From Rotaria macrura (taxonomy: Eukaryota > Rotifera > Eurotatoria > Philodinida > Philodinidae): a stretch of DNA of 64,000 nt. Positions 51,354 through 64,000 of this stretch are shown in pieces. A program made the translations under genes and the position numbers. The notes under the pieces are model-generated. The model saw nothing but the letters and a program-made list of their open reading frames with translations. It was not told the DNA's origin and did not search any database. The stretch's first letter is position 1. Each line of letters opens with the position of its first letter. The stretch is taken from contig OENT01000110.1 of the NCBI GenBank assembly GCA_900239685.1, positions 62,001 to 126,000 of the forward strand. Direction: 5' to 3'.

Positions 51354-54300
51354 AAAAATCAATATAAACATACTTCACGGATTGTGTTTTTATTCACTAT
51401 TTTTCTTGTTTCTGTGTGTTCTCGTTTATTTTAATTGTAAGCTTGAGAGAAAATTTGAAAAATTATTCATATTTAATCCCAAACGATAAAATTTAATACC
51501 TACTCTATTTTGTTATAAATGGAAAAAACACTACAAATAAGAATGTCCCTTCATCGAAACCAATGAAAAAATCAATAACATATTTACATGTTCGTTTCTT
51601 TGTTGAAATTATTTATATTCAATCGAATCTGTATGAGTATTCTGTTTCATTTCGAATATAAGAATCATGTAATATTATGTTTTTGTTTATTTATTATTTT
51701 TCAATATCTGTCAAACTGTTAAATATCGAAAGCATTCCAGTTGAATCATTATCGAGGCACCATTAGAATATTGGTATCCTCTATAAGAATGTATCGACCA
51801 AGTCGGATTGTATACAAAACAGTGATGTATATCCAAAAAAATGTCCTGATGTGTCCGACGACCTATTCTATGACATATCAAGTGAACTGAAGGATAGCTT
51901 GCCTACTATTGAATTGTATAGACATTCATTAGTGTGTTACACATAGTCAGATCAGAAGTACTTCACCTATAGCTTCAATTTAAAATTACTCCGTAATAAG
52001 TTCTCAGGTCAAAACTATAAGAATTTAAGATCAAGAACTTTCTCAGATTATTTTATCATTTCATACCATAGCATTATTGTTGTTGACAATTTTAGATTCG
52101 AGCTTTTGTTATTTTTAATAAAGACGACTTTTCTACTGGAGCCATACGACTATTCGATGTGTACAATGTTAATTAAGTGCGGGAGTTTTTCATGATGTCA
52201 CGAGATTGTGTATGAAACACAGTATCGGCATAGCATGTTCAAGCGATTGTAGTTAAAAGTAACGCGAACAAACTCAATTGAATATTTGAAAAACAGAAGA
52301 AAGATAAGAGTGACTAGACCATTGTCATATTTCGACTACAATAAGTTCTTTGAAGAGCTACAGTTAGAAAAACTCGCCATTTCAGATTATTACAGTATTC
52401 AGGACAGAATTGATTAATAACTAATTAATGAATTAAAACGTGCCATAGGTTTGTAGAGAATTCAATCTGAAATCGTTCTGTGAAAAAAGAGACATCGACA
52501 TCAACGATTAAGAATAGACAGAGATATCGTTGATTTACTGATAGAGTTATTATTTCTGGAACACGTGTCAATTTTAGAAAAGCATTTCTTCGTTTTCCCC
52601 GCGTCGCTGCAATTTCTTTTTTACGTACAGTTTACGTTATTTTCAATCATATTTATGCGTAGAAAATACCTATTTTTCAGTTAATCATAGGGCTATCTCG
52701 ATTATGCAATTATTCTTCCATCTATTATTCCATAGAATGACGACTAATTAAATTCTGATGCTTCCCTATTCATATAACTTGTGGAGTTTGACTTTAAATA
52801 TGAACACGGAGGAGTTACTACCAAGAGTCAGATGAATTCGATGTACCTCACAGACTGTCTTGTTATTGCCTTATGTCATAACAAGTCACAAGATGCTTTC
52901 TGGTAATAATTTTCAAATTAGTTCTGAGTCCTCTATCTAATATTTACGGAGAAGATTGGCGGTGAAGCGGCAATATAATTGAAAAAATCACTCAAGTATA
53001 AATAGAAACGAGTAATAGATTTTCTTAATTCAATTTTCACTGACTTTTAATAGAGTTCATCTGACCTTGATAGACGAGAATTAGGCGTTCACATTTGAAT
53101 TCTCGAATGATCGAAGATATTACATCAAAAAGAATGCGTATATGAATTAATACTAATTATCATATGAGTGGTTTAATATTTAATTTTAAATAGAAATAGA
53201 CAATTTTCGACAGACTTCTTGTGCTAAAATTAATCAAATGGTACTATTTTCGGACGGCTAGTCTTTGTCGTAGAACAAAATAGCCTAAGTGTATTGATAA
53301 AAGAATAAAAGCAATATGATTCTTAGGCGTGATCCATCATTTCAAACACAATTAAGATAATTCATATGAAGGCACCAGAGAACGGTATTATCCGGAGATC
53401 AAATTAAGTCTATGAAACAAGCAATTGAGGTTATTGTTTTGTCTTTGCCGAAAATAGTTTTTTCCTTAAATCAAAGTAGTTCACTGAGTCATGTTTCATA
53501 TAGAATCATATTTCATTCAATTATCTTTTCAAAACGAACTTTAGTCTGTGTTCTAGAACAGTTATGTACCAAATAGTAATCTAGCAAGATTATCTAACAT
53601 GGTGACAGCTGTTCTTATCCCATGTTAAAGAAAAACATTATTTATACATCAATTATGCGAAAGAAGCCATCGGACTACAAAGACTCAATGTCAGAATTTC
53701 TTTAATTCATGACAAGAACTATGTTGATACTGAAAACAAAACAAACATTTATTCTGTTTTGCATTCGCGTGAATTCATTCAATAGATTTCTTTTAAAAGA
53801 AGCCGATCGAAGCGATATTTTTGTATCCGTTAAAAACACTCGAGTTATTGTTGTTACGTTCGACACTCACAAGATATTTTTTCATCGATTGCAATGTTAC
53901 CTAGATAGCATTGCATAAGTTCCGCATATTATTTAATACACATGTGGTATATCAGCAATACAGAAAATTCGAATGAATCGGTATACTTTGAAATGTCAGT
54001 TCTAAAATAAATCACGAATTCAGTATTCATCTTGACGGTTTCGTTTGTAATAGTTCTATTAAACAAAAAATTAATTACTATGAAAAACAAATGGAATTTA
54101 CATTGAATAAATGCAATCTGAATAGATTTTTCCTTTAATCTATTTGATTTATAGTTATCCTAACCATCATTATGGAGTGTAATCAACAATGAAGAGATGT
54201 TCAGTTTTTTATTTCTCTATTATGTGTTACCTATTTTCCGAAAATAATAGCCATTTATAAAAAGATTCGATGACTTATTTTAGATGAGACAAAGTTCGAT

Positions 54301-54585
54301 ACATGTTGAGCATTCTTTTGAAAAAGCAGACTGTTATTTTCAGGATATCAATTGTCATTAGTAGAAAAATCGAATTCATAAAGTTTTCTCCGTTCATTAA
54401 TCGTCAACAACTGTTTATATTTTTCTCTAATAACTATAAATCAAATAGATCAAAGCGTAACAATGCGCACTGTGAATAATTTAATTCTACATTTGTTCCC
54501 TTTGACATCATTCTGCGTTTGTAGAAATCACATTTGTTTTCGAAGAAAATAGTGAGTCTAAGTTTCAAATCAAATTTTAGCAGCT

Positions 54586-54760
54586 GCCGCCCCGTTCCTT
54601 TCTAGATCGTCACAACGACGGTACTGATTACAGATCCCGTCTTGGCACATGTAGACCATTATTACAGACCACAGTAACCATTAGTTTCACAGTTGTTCGG
54701 AATTCTACGTTTGAAGGAATACGTCACTTCCGCATTTCAGTCTAAAAGGGACGGCACTAA
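54586..54760. repeat. GC-rich island with short inverted ends, possible small MITE
   Basis: TGCCGCCCCGTTCCTTTCTAGA near the left end resembles the reverse complement of the right end (TCTAAAAGGGACGGCA), roughly 16-20 bp with gaps. The interior (ACGACGG, CCCGTCTTGGC, GACCACAG) is markedly richer in G and C than the flanks. The size of about 175 bp and the imperfect ends fit a small decayed inverted-repeat element, but no target duplication is clear. Confidence 0.35.
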
Positions 54761-55041
54761 GAAACTTTATTAAAGAGATCTTTAGAAATGAGAATTAATA
54801 AATGTTTACAGTTTACATGCAAATCAAAGTCGTGTGTGTCTTTTAAGTTTCGATATTGCATGAACAGAATGCTCTTCTCTAATTTAAAAGTTTGATTAAA
54901 CTCAAATGTTGCTTAAGTGCGTTCCATGCATAAAATCATCGTGTGCAGCAATTAAATCAAAATCATATGAATCATGTACTAAAAATTCAACATAATAAAA
55001 ACAATCGGTTATTATAATGCATAGATTTGATTTTTGTCGCT

Positions 55042-55058
55042 GATATATATATATATAT
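55042..55058. repeat. TA dinucleotide microsatellite
   Basis: A pure alternating AT/TA run of about 17 bases. Similar runs occur at about 42944-42958 and 45114-45131. Confidence 0.85.
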
Positions 55059-55559
55059 GTATCAAAGACGCACTGTAATAAAGCAATCAGAGAGTAAGAC
55101 AATGCCAATATAATCAACATTACGTTTTCGATTACTAGAGTATTTACAATGAATATTCAGTTCGATGATATACAACTAGACATATAAATGTAATTTTAAT
55201 TATTGATTAGCTTGCTGTAAAGAACTCGACTACGTTAGATAAAAGTAAATAGTTGATGCTTCCTCTTCATGTAATTTACTGACGATGACGAGGTTACTTG
55301 TCCCAATGAGCAATCGCTGTTGAGTCGAGATCGTATCAAGTATGTTCAATCTAACGAGAAATGAGCATTCACAAAAGAGATTCTCCATTTCGTTTATTGC
55401 TTGACAGATATTTAACACGTGTAGGGTATTCTTTTTTTGAGTGAGTGGCATTGTCGACTTGCAATTGTATGCATAGATATAATTTCATGAAAAAAAATCT
55501 CAATAATTATTTTAAAATCTATCACTGTTCCAATACTAAGATGCAGCTATGGTATTATA

Positions 55560-56054
55560 GGGAGAGCGAAAATTGATCGAACGAAAATGGGTCGAGAAAC
55601 GTGTAATAATGTAATTAGTTTGCTTTTATCAAAAACAGAAAATTGTACCCTTCAGCAAAATTAAGAATAAATACTAACTGTATTGTGATACAATTATAGA
55701 ATCATTCACAATCACAACAAACAAGTGACAACCAAAAAAATAAGACAGAGGAAAAAGGGATTTGATAAATTATGAGCGAGTCCTTCTAATTATTGTATAC
55801 GCAAAGGTAGTGGATGAATAATTAAATGGCGTAGTCGTGCACTATAATTTAAATATTTTTTGCTTGGTTCGACTTTTTCTCCTCAACTCATGCCTATCAG
55901 TTGCAAGTTTTATTGAAAGGATTATTTTCTTTTAATTAAACTTGATTGCGTTTTATGTCAACGAATTTTCGTATCGATTAGTTTTCGTATCGATTAATTT
56001 ACCACGATTAATTTTCGTTCGATCAATTTTCGTTCGAACAATTTTCGTAGATCC
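55560..56054. mobile_element. Non-autonomous TIR element with 9-bp target duplication
   Basis: The ends are inverted: the left reads GGGAGAGCGAAAATTGATCG then AACGAAAAT, and the reverse complement of the right reads GGATCTACGAAAATTGTTCG then AACGAAAAT. A perfect direct repeat, GGTATTATA, lies immediately outside both ends (55551-55559 and 56055-56063). The right end holds several tandem copies of a unit like ATTTTCGTTCGATCA (about 55960-56045), which the left end has in fewer copies. The interior has no transposase frame. A 9-bp duplication with repeat-rich ends is the pattern of Mutator-like (MULE) elements. Confidence 0.85.
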
Positions 56055-57246
56055 GGTATTATAATATCTTGGCATCACTCATTTGAAACGGAAGATAAAA
56101 GCAAAATCAAATTATCTGACACTTTCTCAATAAATTATACTCGCTAAGAAATGTATCTCTAGTTAGTTTCTAGTTGCTTTGAACAGAGAACATGACACTC
56201 ATTTGAACAATCCTGTATTATTAAGCATATTATCTCTTCAGAAGTAATGTAACAAGATGAATTTTTTATGGGTACGTAGGCGTTCATCATGTTCTGCCAA
56301 GTAGATAGAATTTGAAATCAAAAAATAGTTTATCTGTTCGACAAGGTACTTAGTTAGTTTTGAATTTATTGACTAGTCTTTCAAAACATTTTTAGTCGAC
56401 TTTAATAGTCATTATCTAATTTATAAACTTGATATTCACAGCGATTAAATGATTTGACATAGATTAGACATATTCTAGTAAAGAATCAGCCTATCAATTA
56501 TAATATACAAGTTTTTAATATAAAGCTTTTTATCAAAGTTGTCAACAATCGCATATATGCACTGGCATGATAACGATTTGTTTACTAAAAACAAGATCAA
56601 TGAGTCACTTCATGAAAAACAAAGATATCAGTTAACGTATCGAAGACAAACAAGAACTCAACTTTGTTGATCGATGTCCACTAAAAATAAAGAATTGACA
56701 GGAAAAGTGAACACTGGAGAAAATAAAGCATGTCTGTCATGAACTATTACCAGCAGACCTTCAATGTTAACAATTCAAACTGTCAATGAGCACGAGAAGA
56801 GTGTGAATGCTCTGAAAAGAGTAAACGAGGTTCCAGAATTTTATAGATCGATGGAAATAGTTGACTTATATTCAACAGTTGAAGCAGTAAAAAAGCGTTC
56901 CTGACATTAAAAGACATATTTATGGCTTCTTCCTGCAAACCTTTTTTTCTGCATAAGTTCGACTGTTGATTAAAACACAGCCGATTTCAGAACTTTAAAA
57001 GGTTTTTTAAAGATGCTTAATCTTGTTCCAGTAACACCTTCAATTCTGTTTTCAAATACATCTGGTCAGATGCACAAGTACATTTATCTTGTCCTGCCTC
57101 GCAATATTTTTTATTTTATCTTCCTAACTACACTGTTCTTTTGAAACAAGATCGTTTTTGTTACCTGCAAAATCTTCAACATATTTTTTATTAATGATGT
57201 CAGAAGATAACAACAACAACAACAAAAAAAAAACAATGAAAAAACA

Positions 57247-60200
57247 TCAAGCAAGTGCTGATGTTCCTTTAATAGTCAAAATCGCAGCAGATGATTTTCC
57301 CTTTTTACGTTTTTTCGTCGAATTTGATGTTAATTTCTGTGTTGCATCAGCAAATAGAATAACATCGTTTTGTTCTTCGATTTGTCGTCGAATTAATTTT
57401 AAACCTGCGAGATTAAATCCAACATTATTCTAAACGAAAATAAATCATGTTCTTCTCTTGTATTAAGTTTCAATTTCACATGAAAAAGTTACTCGCAATT
57501 TCTCTACTGTATCCATACAATGTGTTCGTAATTGTTCAACAATATTTAAATATTGATGAGACGATGTTAATACACCATGATGAATTCTAATCAAAATACA
57601 AGCAGAATTAAAATTCAAATAACTCGTATCTCATTTAGCTTTACTTCATCAAGAATACAGCACATTTAACACATAATTCAGGTGATTGAAACCGATCGAG
57701 ATAATAAACAAGAAGTGTGAGCAATTTTTGAACATAATCAAATGGTAAGAGAAGAAGTGTTGCTTCCAAATCACTGGAAAATATTAACATAAAAAATAGA
57801 AACAAAATAATAACGGAATACCTTGCTGAAACTTTTCTTAATGATTCAATTACAAAACGTTCAGCTGTGTACGTGTTTCCTAGTGCTTGTAATACAATGT
57901 GACGTGGTGGTAATGGTACCTTTGTTGATAAGAAAAGTAGTTAATATCCTTTATAAAGACAAATTTTTGAATTACTTCTTTGCCAAGTGCTTTTTGTGTT
58001 GCGTCATGTTCAGCTAATTTTAATTTTTCTTCACGCCAAATATCAAGTGCTTCAATAATAGTTTCAGCCTAGCAAGAACGAATAGAGTACAAGCAAAACA
58101 TTCACATTGAACATACGCCTTTTAGACTTTCAATTGTTTTTAACGTAGCTAGACCAATTTCTTTATTTGTTTCACCAGGTAATATAAATTCATCATTTTC
58201 CATTTCATTTTCAAACTGAGCTTCACGTTCCTAAGTAAACAAACAAAAACAAGTTATTCTTGATCGTAGGTTTTTTTCTTTGACGCATATCAATACCAAT
58301 ACAATACATGTTGAGTTATTGTACTCATTCAAACTTTGCACACGCATTCGTGCGGTTAGTCTTATTCTATCAGTGTGTCGACCACAAAATCCGACACTTG
58401 TATATCTCATATGTAGAAAGACTGAAATCTCGAAAATAACCTCAATGAAATTTTTTCTTTCATCATGAAGTGAAAGAAAGTTAAACATTTCCTATTCTTC
58501 TCTACATAGTAGAATAAATTTTGAATTAATGACAAAGTTTTATTATCTTTTCCAATTCATGCAATCGAGCGAGCAGCTTTTGTAAATATTCTCACGTATC
58601 AATTTTTTCATGATCGACTCGAACTGAGTGAAAGTAGACCGAGTAATCCTTGAACAACTAGGATAATATTCAGCTACTTTGAAAAATACTTCCAAATCGA
58701 CAAAGAGATGTCAATTTTTTTTGTCGACTTTTGCCGATCGATTCTTCTTAACGAGATTTTTTCAATAGTTACATAACAATCACATATGGATTTTGCTTTA
58801 CTTCTTTGTGCTCATCGGGGGTGTAAATTAGAATATGGATATCGAATTCAATGTACAGATAAGTAAACGAAAACTACCCATACATGAATTCTCGAAAGAA
58901 TGATTAGCATATGTGTGTGATTCTTGATTAGAGCATCTCGCTTCCAACATGTTTGAATATGAACTAGAAGAAATTCACGTTCGGTATGATCGATGAAACT
59001 TTTTGAAAACTTTCTCACAATACGGAAATCCGCATAGAACCCGACGAGCTTCAGTCAAAGTTTATATTTAGACATTAACTACACAATCATATGGTCTCAA
59101 TACCTGTGACTGTCTTGTTTTTCAATACAACGATTTATCGAATTAAACTTGTCTAAATCAATCAAAGAAAAAGAATATATAACCTGTTCTTTTTCTTCAT
59201 CAAGTATCAACGGTTCTTCTGTTCGTTCCCATAAACGAATAGATCGATCATGAGCAGCAGTAACAATATGCATACCATTATGTGTTACTGACATACAACG
59301 AATTTCACCACAGTGACCCTAAACAAAGTTTTCTTGAAACAACTAATTAATACTAAGTATATAAAACGAACATCCAATGTTTGTATATGAAGAAATTTAT
59401 CGGCATCCCAATATTTGAGTCGATTGTCTTTACTGACTGAGAAAAATAAATGTGTTTTCGGTACGAATTGTACGGCTGTTATTGTATCATCATGAGCAAA
59501 TAATGATCGATGACAATCACCAAAATCTAAGCCCCAAATTTTAATATTACGATCACTTGAGCCAGTTATAACAAGACGACTGTCTGATGATATATCGAGA
59601 CAGAGTACTGGTTGAGAATGTCCATACAATGAAAGAAACATCTGACGACAAAAGATATTAGAAAAAATAATAATAATAAACAGAAAACTTTGTAATTTTA
59701 CTTGACACGAATCCATGAAGAATACTTTGACGGTTGTATCGATTAAGGCAGCAACGAAATATCGATTATTAGGTCTAAATGAACAATGAGGTAATTCATA
59801 ATAATAATAATTTTAAAAGTAGTTTATGTACGATATCTTCAATGCAAGAACATCTTCACCAACATCGAATGAACGTTTGTGTTCGAATGACAAACGTTTT
59901 CTGATCTAAATTAGAAGAAAAAACCACACGAAGTTCTTCAATCTTTAGTTAATATAATTTTTTTGTCTAGTTCCTCTGTCGGCTAAAACAGAATGACAAT
60001 TTTTCGTTAGTTTTAAAAATCTTCATCATCTACTGTAATCACATGGGCATTATGAAATTGCACTTCTCGCACTTTTCAGTGAAGTTGACGAACTTCACAA
60101 GTAAGAAGTCTAATGTTAAGAATGCTACGAAATTCGATCGATCTTAAATATCTATGAATGAAGAAAAAACGAATGCCATAGGAAAAATAATTAACAGTGA

Positions 60201-62754
60201 TTGACTGACAATCAACATAGAAAATAGAGAGAGCAGTATATGTCACAAGTACAGTGATAGATTCCCACCAAGTTTCAATACTGTAACAATTTATGACAAC
60301 AAGACGAAACTACATCGAAATCGTATTGCTTTCACGCATTCAAAAGATCACTATGATAAAAACTACGAGAATTATCAGCTCGTTTTCAAATAAAATAAAA
60401 GCTACGTTTTTAAAGAGTTGCTGATTATCATAGGACTCAGTAGAATAGCTGAATGCGTTCAGATTGAATCCATACTTCGGCCCGAATCCATTTGATCATC
60501 TCTGTCGGAAATAGTTCAGGATAAAAATTGAAACCGTTTCAAAGTAGTTTCACGGATTTAAATAGTATTGGATCAAGACTAATTTCATAGTATAAATTTT
60601 TACTGTCAAATACAAGCATATTATTATAGACATGACATTGCTAAAGACAGAATAGTAAGAAAATTGAAGTGATCGTAACCAGAAACGTAGCGATGAATAA
60701 TGTACTATATGACACAGAAACGAGATGATTTCCAATGGCTCGAGAATGTATTTTAAACAGAATGTCCCTCTGTTAATGCACTCTGCTATGTATGTAAATA
60801 GAAGAAAACCTTTCGTTGGTCGATACTCGAAAACGGAAAAGATTCGATTCGATTCAATGAATACATGAACTTTTACTTTTTTCGAATTAGCTTCTTTTTC
60901 GTCTTTTAATTCAAAATTCCAGAATTGAATCTTTTTATCACTACCACCGGTTAAAAATGATTGCTAAAACGAACAAAGAACGAGCAATATAATGTAAAGG
61001 TGTCTTCATATCAATTAAATTTACTCGATCAGACGTCATACACATAGCCCAAACCGATTGATTTAATTCATGTCCTTGAACTGTTTCAACAATAGAAGCT
61101 GAATCAAGAGACGCTGTTTGAAGTGAACCATTCTAATCAAATGATGATTAATTCATTTTTTAAACGAATACTTGTATCTTTGATTGATCTTACTTTACAT
61201 CCGATTAGAACTAAATGATCACCAGGTAAAAACATGCAACAAAGTGCATAATCACAAGGAATTGTTCGTATAGATTCACAACTATGTCTATATGAAAGTA
61301 TGACTTTTAAATTTTCATAGAATAGAAGTTTGAAAAGCAAACGAACCTATTCCAAATTTTGAGTGATTCTCCACTACCAGATGCAATAAGCATATCATCT
61401 GAACTAAACGCCAAACATCGGACTTCGGTTCGATGTGCAGATTTTTCAATGGATGGTAATTGTTCAACAGTTTTCTCATGAATATGTAATGAATGTATGC
61501 CAATTTTATTATTTAATGTTAGTGCAATAATCTAAGCAGATGTTTTATCTAGTGGTATCAAATTATTACGAAAAAGATTAATTTTACTTTGCACGTCATA
61601 TTCGTATCCATAAACATGTCCATGGCTCGAATCTTACCATCGAATTTGACTTCACATAATGATGTAAATATTAATGAAATATCCCAATCGATTTTAACTT
61701 CTTCTTCACTGAAAAATCAAAGAACACAATTTCCATTATTCTTCTCTCTGTTTTGATAATAAACCTAGTGAAGTAAAGCGTCATCCTCTTCAGAACACTA
61801 ATTTGCGCTCAAGAACACTTGTCAAGATTCAAATTTCATTACGCAAGGTGCGAATAATATTAATGTCTTCGTTATTGAAATTGTGCTTATCGAATTCAAT
61901 GGTTGTGTTGCTCAACACTTTACATGAACGGATCCAAGTACAAAGTTACGTCTACACACATATCTTGTCAACAGAAATCGGCGTGACCAGTTCTGCTCTG
62001 GAATGGGGCAAGATCAATTGATCTGTACATCTCACCAAGTGTATGAAAGACATGGGCTTTGGCTGTTCTGGAAAAGATACAGGATGTTTACAGAACCTTT
62101 TTGATTTCTAAAAAGTGTTACGTTATTCGACTGTCGAATCCTTCGAGAAATGGTTCATGCGACGGACAAAGATTTCTAGATAGGATGTCACAAGCTTTTG
62201 TTTAAAGGACCAGAACGTTTTTTCGTCATTTCTCCTCTTGGATAAAAGTGAACATTTTTCATTGGCAGATAAGATTCTGAATACTCCCCCATTACCAGTG
62301 TATCTCTGTTAGAGCATACACACCCAAACCTTTCTCGGGGTTCTGCAAACTCTGTATTATCTCTGATTAAAATTTTTCACTTTAGCGAATAAGTGTACCT
62401 CGAATAGAGTGTTCATCTATGTGCACGGATATACATAGCAGTACGAAGGAATGCTAAGATCTGCAGAGAAATATTATTTACTTTTTATCATCGTCATTTT
62501 GTCTTCGTTTGCGTGCTTTTGATAAACGTTTTCGAAGACGTGTACGAACTTCATCGACCGTTGATATACGAAAAAATTCACCGAAGGATTCGACACCCTG
62601 AAGAATAATTTCAGTAAAAAAGATATTGATTATATTTTAAAATCTAACTTACATGACAGGCAAGTACACGACTTTCATTGTCAACATGTATATTTGATAC
62701 TCGCTGCTTACTTTTACGAACAAGTGAACCAAGAGATTGAACATGAATAGGTAC
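57247..62754 (-). CDS. WDR3: WDR3/UTP12-like WD40 ribosome-biogenesis protein (N-terminus beyond window)
   Basis: Seventeen minus-strand exons join in phase to 691 codons: 62653-62754, 62482-62597, 61588-61708, 61347-61531, 61194-61287, 61025-61132, 60877-60963, 59832-59905, 59702-59774, 59372-59641, 59184-59318, 58117-58230, 57976-58068, 57822-57919, 57645-57773, 57493-57586, 57247-57429. The second WD40 propeller is clear: CDYALCCMFLPGDHLVLIG, GGSDKKIQFWNFEL, GSSDRNIKIWGLDFGDCHRS, FAHDDTITAVQFVPKTHLFF, KYWDADKF and AAHDRSIRLWERTEEPLIL, followed by the Utp12 domain and a Lys-rich tail after LFADAT. These match WDR3 (yeast Utp12/Dip2), part of the UTP-B complex of the small-subunit processome in the nucleolus. 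About 250 N-terminal residues (the first propeller) are missing. The first exon seen starts after an acceptor at 62755, and no upstream exon was found to 64000, so that intron exceeds 1.2 kb. Confidence 0.93.
58231..59183 (-). other. WDR3 intron between propeller 2 and the Utp12 domain (953 nt)
   Basis: The donor GTTATA follows GAACAG and the acceptor TACTTAG precedes GAACGTGAAGC, joining EKEQ to EREAQFENEME in the same phase as in other WDR3 proteins. Nothing else was recognised inside. Confidence 0.6.
59906..60876 (-). other. WDR3 intron (971 nt)
   Basis: It lies between the exon ending ANSKK and the one starting IRKRLSFEHK. No repeat or exon was recognised inside. Confidence 0.55.
61709..62481 (-). 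other. WDR3 intron with dispersed repeat copy 2 (773 nt)
   Basis: The donor GTAAAT follows GATAAAAA and the acceptor TTCAG precedes TGAAGAAG, restoring Lys-Asn-Glu-Glu. The sequence at 62034-62150 resembles 5335-5460 in the HEXD gene. The open run at 61803-62021 on the plus strand has no protein features. Confidence 0.6.
62034..62150 (+). repeat. Dispersed repeat copy 2
   Basis: It matches 5335-5460 in the same orientation, with shared blocks GTTCTGGA, TTTACAGAAC, TTATTCGA, GTCGAATC and TTCGA. The match fades on both sides, so the element's true ends are not defined by this pair. Confidence 0.6.
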
Positions 62755-64000
62755 CTTTCGAAAACAAAAAAGAAATACATAGAAATCCATCACATGACGT
62801 TATTTCCAAGACATTGATAACTCATTTTTCTTCTTCCTATCATATCGATACATTTTCATCGATATGTAAGTTATATGCAAGGCTCATTGTTTTCTACGAA
62901 ACTTCTATTCAGAAGAGTTTTTTACAAAATCATCTTCAATAAAATCAATAGAAGTATCCTAAAAAGATCATTCGCTTTCATGTAGCTTCTGTCGAAAATC
63001 GTGGTTATACAATAGCATAGTCTTCAGCTTTTACATCGAAAAATAAAATGACGTTTCGAAATTGGGACATAACTAAAATACGATCTATCGTTGATATTGA
63101 CGTAAAACATAAGAAGTTTGCAAAATTTTGTTCGACGATCTTCTATTTAGTTTTTCACGATTAAATGATCTTGTAAAAAAGAGAAGAAACTGGAGCGGTG
63201 CACAATTTGATGATAAGGTAAAGTTTATTTTTAACGTGAAACGAATCGCTTTCCATTGGAGCAGCCTTTTTATTTGGAGTTGATACGAAAAACAACTGAC
63301 ACTGAATGTAGTTCAACGGCACTCGATGCATTATAACTTTTTCAATAGAAATCTAGTAAAACGACAATTTTTGAACGCCTGAACACAGTGACCTGACTGT
63401 TTCAAAACCGATTTTCTAGGTCAATAGACACATCTACTAAAAATTTCCACGATATACTCTTTTGTTAGAGAGCGAAAGATTTTTAATTTCGTCGAACGGG
63501 TAAACTACACCTATACAATCAGAAATTGTTTTTATAAAACACTGAATTTCGATGCTCTTCTATCATCAGTTCAATGAAATTCATGCTTGCATTCGCGGAT
63601 GTATCCGTCTCGTTATTTATTCAATTTTCCAAAATTGGTGTCAGAAAAATAAATTCGTCTACGATCGAATTTCGTACTCGTTAGTACAACAATAGCTGTT
63701 GCCTTCTATTCCAATATAAATTATTCAACTGTTAACCGAAGAATTATGATTCAAGATATTTTTGTTTCTTTTTTTAAGAAATTCGTTGAGGATTTCTTCG
63801 TTCAATGGAATGCCAGCATTTTTATACGAAGCCTCACTACACATAGTGCTCTGTTAATCACAAAGTTAGTTTCATCGTATCTCATTTGAACTTCTCTAGA
63901 AGTATTGAAATTGTTTCAAATGTTTTGTTTTTATTTACCAGCATAGAGTGCATTAGCAAAACAATAAGAATCTAAATATTTACTTGATCATCATCGACCG
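62755..64000. other. Upstream WDR3 intron sequence (inferred)
   Basis: No minus-strand frame here resembles the first WDR3 propeller, and no donor of suitable phase is attached to a credible exon. The stretch is read as part of a long intron that continues past the right edge. A gene broken at this point is the alternative and cannot be excluded. Confidence 0.45.

Larger units (their letters stand above)
51354..57246. other. Gene-free stretch between two convergent genes
   Basis: The BAIAP3/UNC13D-like gene and WDR3 converge here, 5.9 kb apart. The stretch holds the 495-bp inverted-repeat element at 55560-56054, a TA run at about 55042-55058 and an unusually GC-rich island at about 54585-54760. 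Short open runs (for example 53709-53918, 54902-55120 and 55230-55451) have no supporting features. Confidence 0.5.

Noticed and set aside
57158-57433. Plus-strand frame overlapping the last WDR3 exon
   Set aside because: The minus strand there encodes the conserved WDR3 C-terminus (NVGFNLAGL, LFADAT); the plus frame is its shadow.
61315-61503. Minus-strand open frame beginning MAYIHYIFMRK
   Set aside because: It is out of frame with the WDR3 exon on the same strand, whose frame (IGIHSLHIHEK, then SGSGESLKIWN) is the conserved WD40 sequence.

Overview
The window looks like nuclear DNA of a small invertebrate, most likely a bdelloid rotifer. It is strongly AT-rich, and its genes are split by many GT-AG introns, mostly about 45-80 nt with a minority of 0.6-3.2 kb. 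Most genes encode animal-type proteins, but one encodes an OPT-family oligopeptide transporter, a family known mainly from fungi, plants and prokaryotes. That mix of animal genes and a probable foreign gene is typical of bdelloids. No bacterial operon, rRNA, tRNA or CRISPR array was seen. The organism assignment is inference; the gene models were built by joining exons by hand so that splice sites and phase agree.

Layout: (1) 3-104 (+), the last codons of a gene ending in a PPxY-type tail. (2) 2893-11429 (-), a five-exon GH20 beta-hexosaminidase of the HEXD type with an N-terminal membrane anchor and two introns of about 3 kb. (3) 13296-15296 (+), a ten-exon secreted peptidylglycine alpha-hydroxylating monooxygenase (PHM) with all copper ligands. 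(4) 17969-19058 (+), a secreted leucine-rich-repeat protein. (5) 22295-27246 (+), the ten-exon OPT transporter, with a transposon-like element in one intron. (6) 30874-34005 (+), a four-exon predicted secreted protein of unknown family. (7) 39949-51353 (+), a 26-exon C2-MUN-C2 protein of the BAIAP3/UNC13D class, with a possible alternative first exon at 35139. (8) 57247-62754 (-), 17 exons of WDR3/UTP12, whose N-terminal third lies beyond the right edge.

The gene-free stretches (about 2-6 kb each) and the long introns hold several structures I could read directly: an inverted duplication at 754-1671, a near-palindromic foldback element at 36789-37166, a 495-bp inverted-repeat element flanked by a perfect 9-bp direct repeat at 55551-56063, and a pair of dispersed repeat copies near 5335 and 62034. 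The genes do not form an evident pathway. PHM, the BAIAP3/UNC13D-like protein, the LRR protein and the unknown secreted protein all belong to or depend on the secretory pathway. WDR3 is a housekeeping ribosome-biogenesis factor. No clearly new multi-gene system is visible; the best leads are the OPT gene, the unknown secreted protein and the non-autonomous elements.
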